Shown here in pieces: positions 61,399-64,000 of a stretch of 64,000 nucleotides of DNA (positions are counted from its first letter, which is position 1; the number at the start of each line of letters is the position of its first letter). This stretch comes from Gossypium raimondii (Eukaryota > Streptophyta > Magnoliopsida > Malvales > Malvaceae). The notes under the pieces are model-generated. The model was not told the origin of the DNA. It saw only the letters and a program-made list of their open reading frames with translations, and made no database searches. A program made the position numbers and the translations under genes. The stretch spans positions 5,533,501 to 5,597,500 of the forward strand of contig NC_068577.1 of the NCBI RefSeq assembly GCF_025698545.1, read 5' to 3'.

Positions 61399-61751
61399 AT
61401 GGGTTGTTTCAATTGCTTTGCTTTGGGATTCTTCGTGGCTCGTAAACTTGCAAGCATTGATGTCGGGGTTGCAGCTCGTCACCTTCAAAGAATCGCCTCC
61501 AATGCCAACATTGCCTACAACCACACTCCCACCATTCCCATCTATCCCTAATCTCCCACACCATCCATACCATCTTTCCCAAGGCACAGGCGCTTCCTCC
61601 ACTTCCTACCATGCCTGCTTTGCCCACATTGCCTAGTGTACCAAGGGCCACATTGCCCCCTCTACCAAGCATGCCTTCAATTCCCACAATCCCAACTACA
61701 ATTCCCTCTATTCCATTCTTCTCTCCACCACCTTCTCCTTCTAGTCCTTAA
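61399..61751 (+). pseudogene. Short secreted proline-rich protein (PELPK-like), frameshifted
   Basis: The ATG at 61399 opens MGCFNCFALGFFVARKLASI, a hydrophobic signal-peptide-like start, then DVGVAARHL. A frameshift near 61483-61490 is needed to enter ESPPMPTLPTTTLPPFPSIP, and another near 61580 to enter ALPPLPTMPALPTLPSVP, LPPLPSMPSIPTIPTTIPSI and PFFSPPPSPSSP, which ends at TAA 61749-61751. Pro at every second to third residue with Leu, Thr, Ile and Ser is typical of small plant cell-wall proline-rich proteins. The promoter and both ends of the protein are preserved, so it is either a young pseudogene or has assembly errors. An orphan copy of its 5' region lies at 57305. Confidence 0.65.
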
Positions 61752-61943
61752 AAATCCCTTTCGCTAGGTGATGGGTGGCTATTCCAACCCAGAGTCTTAT
61801 TTTTTGGTCCACCACTTATATTGCTTTGTATAAATGGGAGTTTCCCCAATTCCCATGATTTTCTGTACTTTGATAGTTATTTTGCTTATTATTGGATTAT
61901 ATACTTACTTTTTATATATATAATGTTTTCATTAACTAATTAA

Positions 61944-64000
61944 CACTACACTAAAACAGGCTTTTAGCGGCATTTTTAGTGGCGTTTAGACAAAAAACAC
62001 CGCTAAAAATCGAGCATTAGCGGCGCTCAACATAAAACGCCGCCAAAGATCGAGATGAGGAAAAAACGCCGCAAAAAACCTAAGCCCAACGACACCGTTT
62101 TCTGACCTTTTGGGGCTTTAGTGGCGTTTTCTCAAAAGTGCCGCTAATGCTCTAGCTTTTAGCGGCGTTTTTAATAAAGCGTCGCTAATGCACAGAGCTT
62201 TAGCGGCGTTTTTAGGAATGCGCCGCTAATGCTCAGACCTTTAGTGGTGTTTTTGAAAAAGCGCCGCTAATGCTCAGACCTTTAGCGGAGTTTTCGAAAA
62301 AGCGCCGCTAATGCTCAGGGCTTTAGCGGCGCTTTTCAAAAAGCGCCGCAAAAACATTTTACATGTCTATTTACTATTTAATTTGTTTATTTATATTAAT
62401 TAAAATTCAATTTATTTTTAATTAAATATTTTTAAAAATGGATCAATTTAAAATAATAACACGTAGAAATAATTTGAAATAAAAACATAAAAATATTTGT
62501 TAAAAATGGAAAAATTAAAATACTATTATTTAAAATAATTTTAAAATTTTTGGGTACATGACTGATTGGTTTTAATTTATATATTAAATAATTTCATATA
62601 TAATTGTAAAAGATACGATAGTATTAATTTTAAAATATTTAATTAATTATCATTATAGTTTAGGGTTTAATATATATGGTTTAAGGTATATGGTTAATTT
62701 AGGATTTAAGGCCGGTTTAGGAGTTACAATTTTAAGGTTTATAGATTATGGAATTAGGGACTATGGATTAGGAATTTTGGTTTAAGGGTTGTGATTTAGG
62801 GGTGAAGGGTTAAGGGTTAGAGATTAAGAGTTAGGGATTTAAGGTTTATGGATTCGGTGTCAGGTTAGGGTTTAAGGTTTAGATTAATTAGTGTGTTTTA
62901 ATTTATATTAAATAAGGTTTAAAGGTTAGGGGTTAGGGATTTGGGTTAGGGTTAGAGTTTAGGATTTAGATTAATTAGTGTTTTTTAATTTATATATTAA
63001 ATAAGGTTTAGGGCTTAATAGTCAGGGGTTAGGGGTTAGAAGTTAAAAGTTAGTGATTTAGGGTTTAGAGATTTAGGGTTGGGTTAGAGTTTAAGGTTTA
63101 GATTAATTAGTATTTTTTAATTTATATATTAATTAAGTTCTTATATAATTGTAAAAGAGGGGTTAGGGGTTAAGGGTTAGAGGTTAGGGATTAGGGGTTA
63201 CGAGTTTATGTTTTATGATTTAGGGGTTAGGAGACATGGGTTTAGGGTTTAGATTAATTGGTATTTTTTAATTTATATATTAAATAATTTCTTATATAAT
63301 TGTAAAAGAGATAATATTAATTTTAATATATTAAAATTATTATTATAGTTTAAATTATTTAAGAGATAATAGATCAATTTTATATATATTAAATGGTTTA
63401 GGATTTAAGGTTTACTTTAGATTTGTTTTATTATAGACCAATTTTATTATAGTTTAAATTATTAAATAGTTTAAATTATTAAAATATACTATATTTATTT
63501 TGAGAGTACTTGATTTTTTTAATAAAAATCCAGTTTATAAAAAATAGTTATAAAAAATATTTTATAAAATCACATAACTAATAATTTTTAGCAAATAAAA
63601 TAAAAAATTTTTAACAGAGCAAAACGACGTCGTATTGATCAAGATAAAATAAATTTTTTTGTGGCGTTTTTATAAAAAATGGCGCAAAAAAAACATTTTA
63701 CTTCAAAAAAAATGGCGCCTGTTTATCCCTAAATTCCCCCCTGAAGCCCCTAATTTTCCCCCTAAAAATAATCACCTCAGCACACTATTACTCCCTCAGC
63801 TCTGCGCGAAATCCTAAAGCAATGCCTCCCAAAGTAGCTAAATCCCTAGAAACAACGAACTCGCCTTCAACCTTCTTCTTCAAACCAGGTCCCCCTCTCT
63901 CTCTTGCTCTCTCTTTGCTTTTTTGCCTGATTTTTTTTTGTTTTTTTCTTAGATGAGTCCCTGGATGGTTGGAGTCTTATTGTTTCAACAAGGCAAGTGG
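61944..64000. mobile_element. CACTA element, first 2.06 kb (continues past window)
   Basis: Starts CACTACACTAAAACAGG at 61944, preceded by TAA, a possible 3-bp target-site duplication. Subterminal motifs follow to 62350: TTTAGCGGCGTTTTT, AAGCGCCGCTAATGCTCAG and AGTGGCGTTT in alternation, about 14 copies, much fresher than those of the 13.8-25.3 kb element. Related words (GTGGCGTTTTTATAAAA, ATGGCGCAAAAAAAA) return at 63658-63720. After 63720 a GC-richer, C-rich stretch with CTCTCTCTCTTGCTCTC leads to the window end and may be a leader exon of the element's gene. No transposase is reached. In contrast to the older element the ends are nearly intact. Confidence 0.8.
62560..63420. repeat. Degenerate telomere-like (TTTAGGG) and AT-rich repeat block
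   Basis: About 860 bp alternate between GGTTAGGG/TTTAGGGTTT/GGATTTAAGG words, variants of the plant telomere unit TTTAGGG, and an AT-rich unit TTTTTTAATTTATATATTAA preceded by AGATTAATTAGT. The latter starts at 62881, 62968, 63100 and 63251, with a further partial copy near 62565. Spacing (87, 132, 151 bp) varies because the telomere-like parts differ in length. It lies inside the CACTA element, so it is not a true chromosome end. Confidence 0.75.

Noticed and set aside
62640..63420. True telomere or chromosome end
   Set aside because: Repeats are degenerate, interrupted by AT-rich units and enclosed by CACTA subterminal motifs and further sequence.

Overview
The window is a gene-poor, AT-rich stretch of a dicot plant nuclear genome. 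Introns have plant-type splice sites, the genes belong to plant families (a StMADS11/SVP-type MADS-box gene, a plant DOXC-type dioxygenase), and most of the DNA is transposon debris. The repeat types (CACTA elements with GCGGCGTTTTT subterminal motifs, GGGCCGGGC-type hAT MITEs, LTRs with TGTAACA/TGTTACA ends) fit Gossypium (cotton). That species call rests on recall of repeat families and could not be tested here.

Layout. 1-4.4 kb: two related LTR relics in opposite orientation. 4.4-7.3 kb: AT-rich DNA with one small MITE. 7.29-12.39 kb (minus): a complete 13-coding-exon Rab GDP dissociation inhibitor gene of 444 codons, with one GC-AG intron and a 508-bp solo LTR (TSD CAAGT) in its last-but-one intron. 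13.79-25.30 kb: an 11.5-kb CACTA element (TSD AAA) with decayed TNP2-like and TNPA-like genes on the minus strand; a 2.26-kb solo LTR (TSD TCAAT) has split the TNP2 gene. 25.72-31.14 kb (minus): a complete 8-coding-exon SVP-like MADS-box gene of 215 codons. 33.4-42.4 kb: a mosaic of a tRNA-Met-primed LTR relic carrying a hAT-like inverted-repeat element, a CACTA end, a long-armed foldback element and a 431-bp hAT MITE with a perfect 8-bp TSD. 45.01-46.81 kb (plus): an intronless J-like protein gene of 600 codons whose HPD tripeptide reads NPG. 51.9-53.3 kb: SINE and LINE remnants. 53.4-57.3 kb (plus): a tandem pair of 2-oxoglutarate/Fe(II) dioxygenase genes, the first a decayed pseudogene, the second intact in four exons (367 codons). 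57.3-61.75 kb: two copies of the 5' region of a short secreted proline-rich protein gene; the first is cut by a 2.71-kb solo LTR (TSD AAGAT) and has lost its coding part, the second keeps its TATA box but is frameshifted. 61.94 kb to the end: the start of another CACTA element with degenerate telomere-like TTTAGGG words.

The four intact genes (GDI, SVP-like MADS, J-like protein, dioxygenase) have unrelated roles in vesicle trafficking, developmental transcription, probable nuclear function and oxidative metabolism, and there is no sign that they form a pathway. I see no convincing previously undescribed system. What stands out is the readable transposon stratigraphy: three solo LTRs with exact target-site duplications, two of them from one family, and several non-autonomous elements of unusual architecture. 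Splice junctions were built by hand from reading frame, GT/AG signals and family knowledge, without transcript support.
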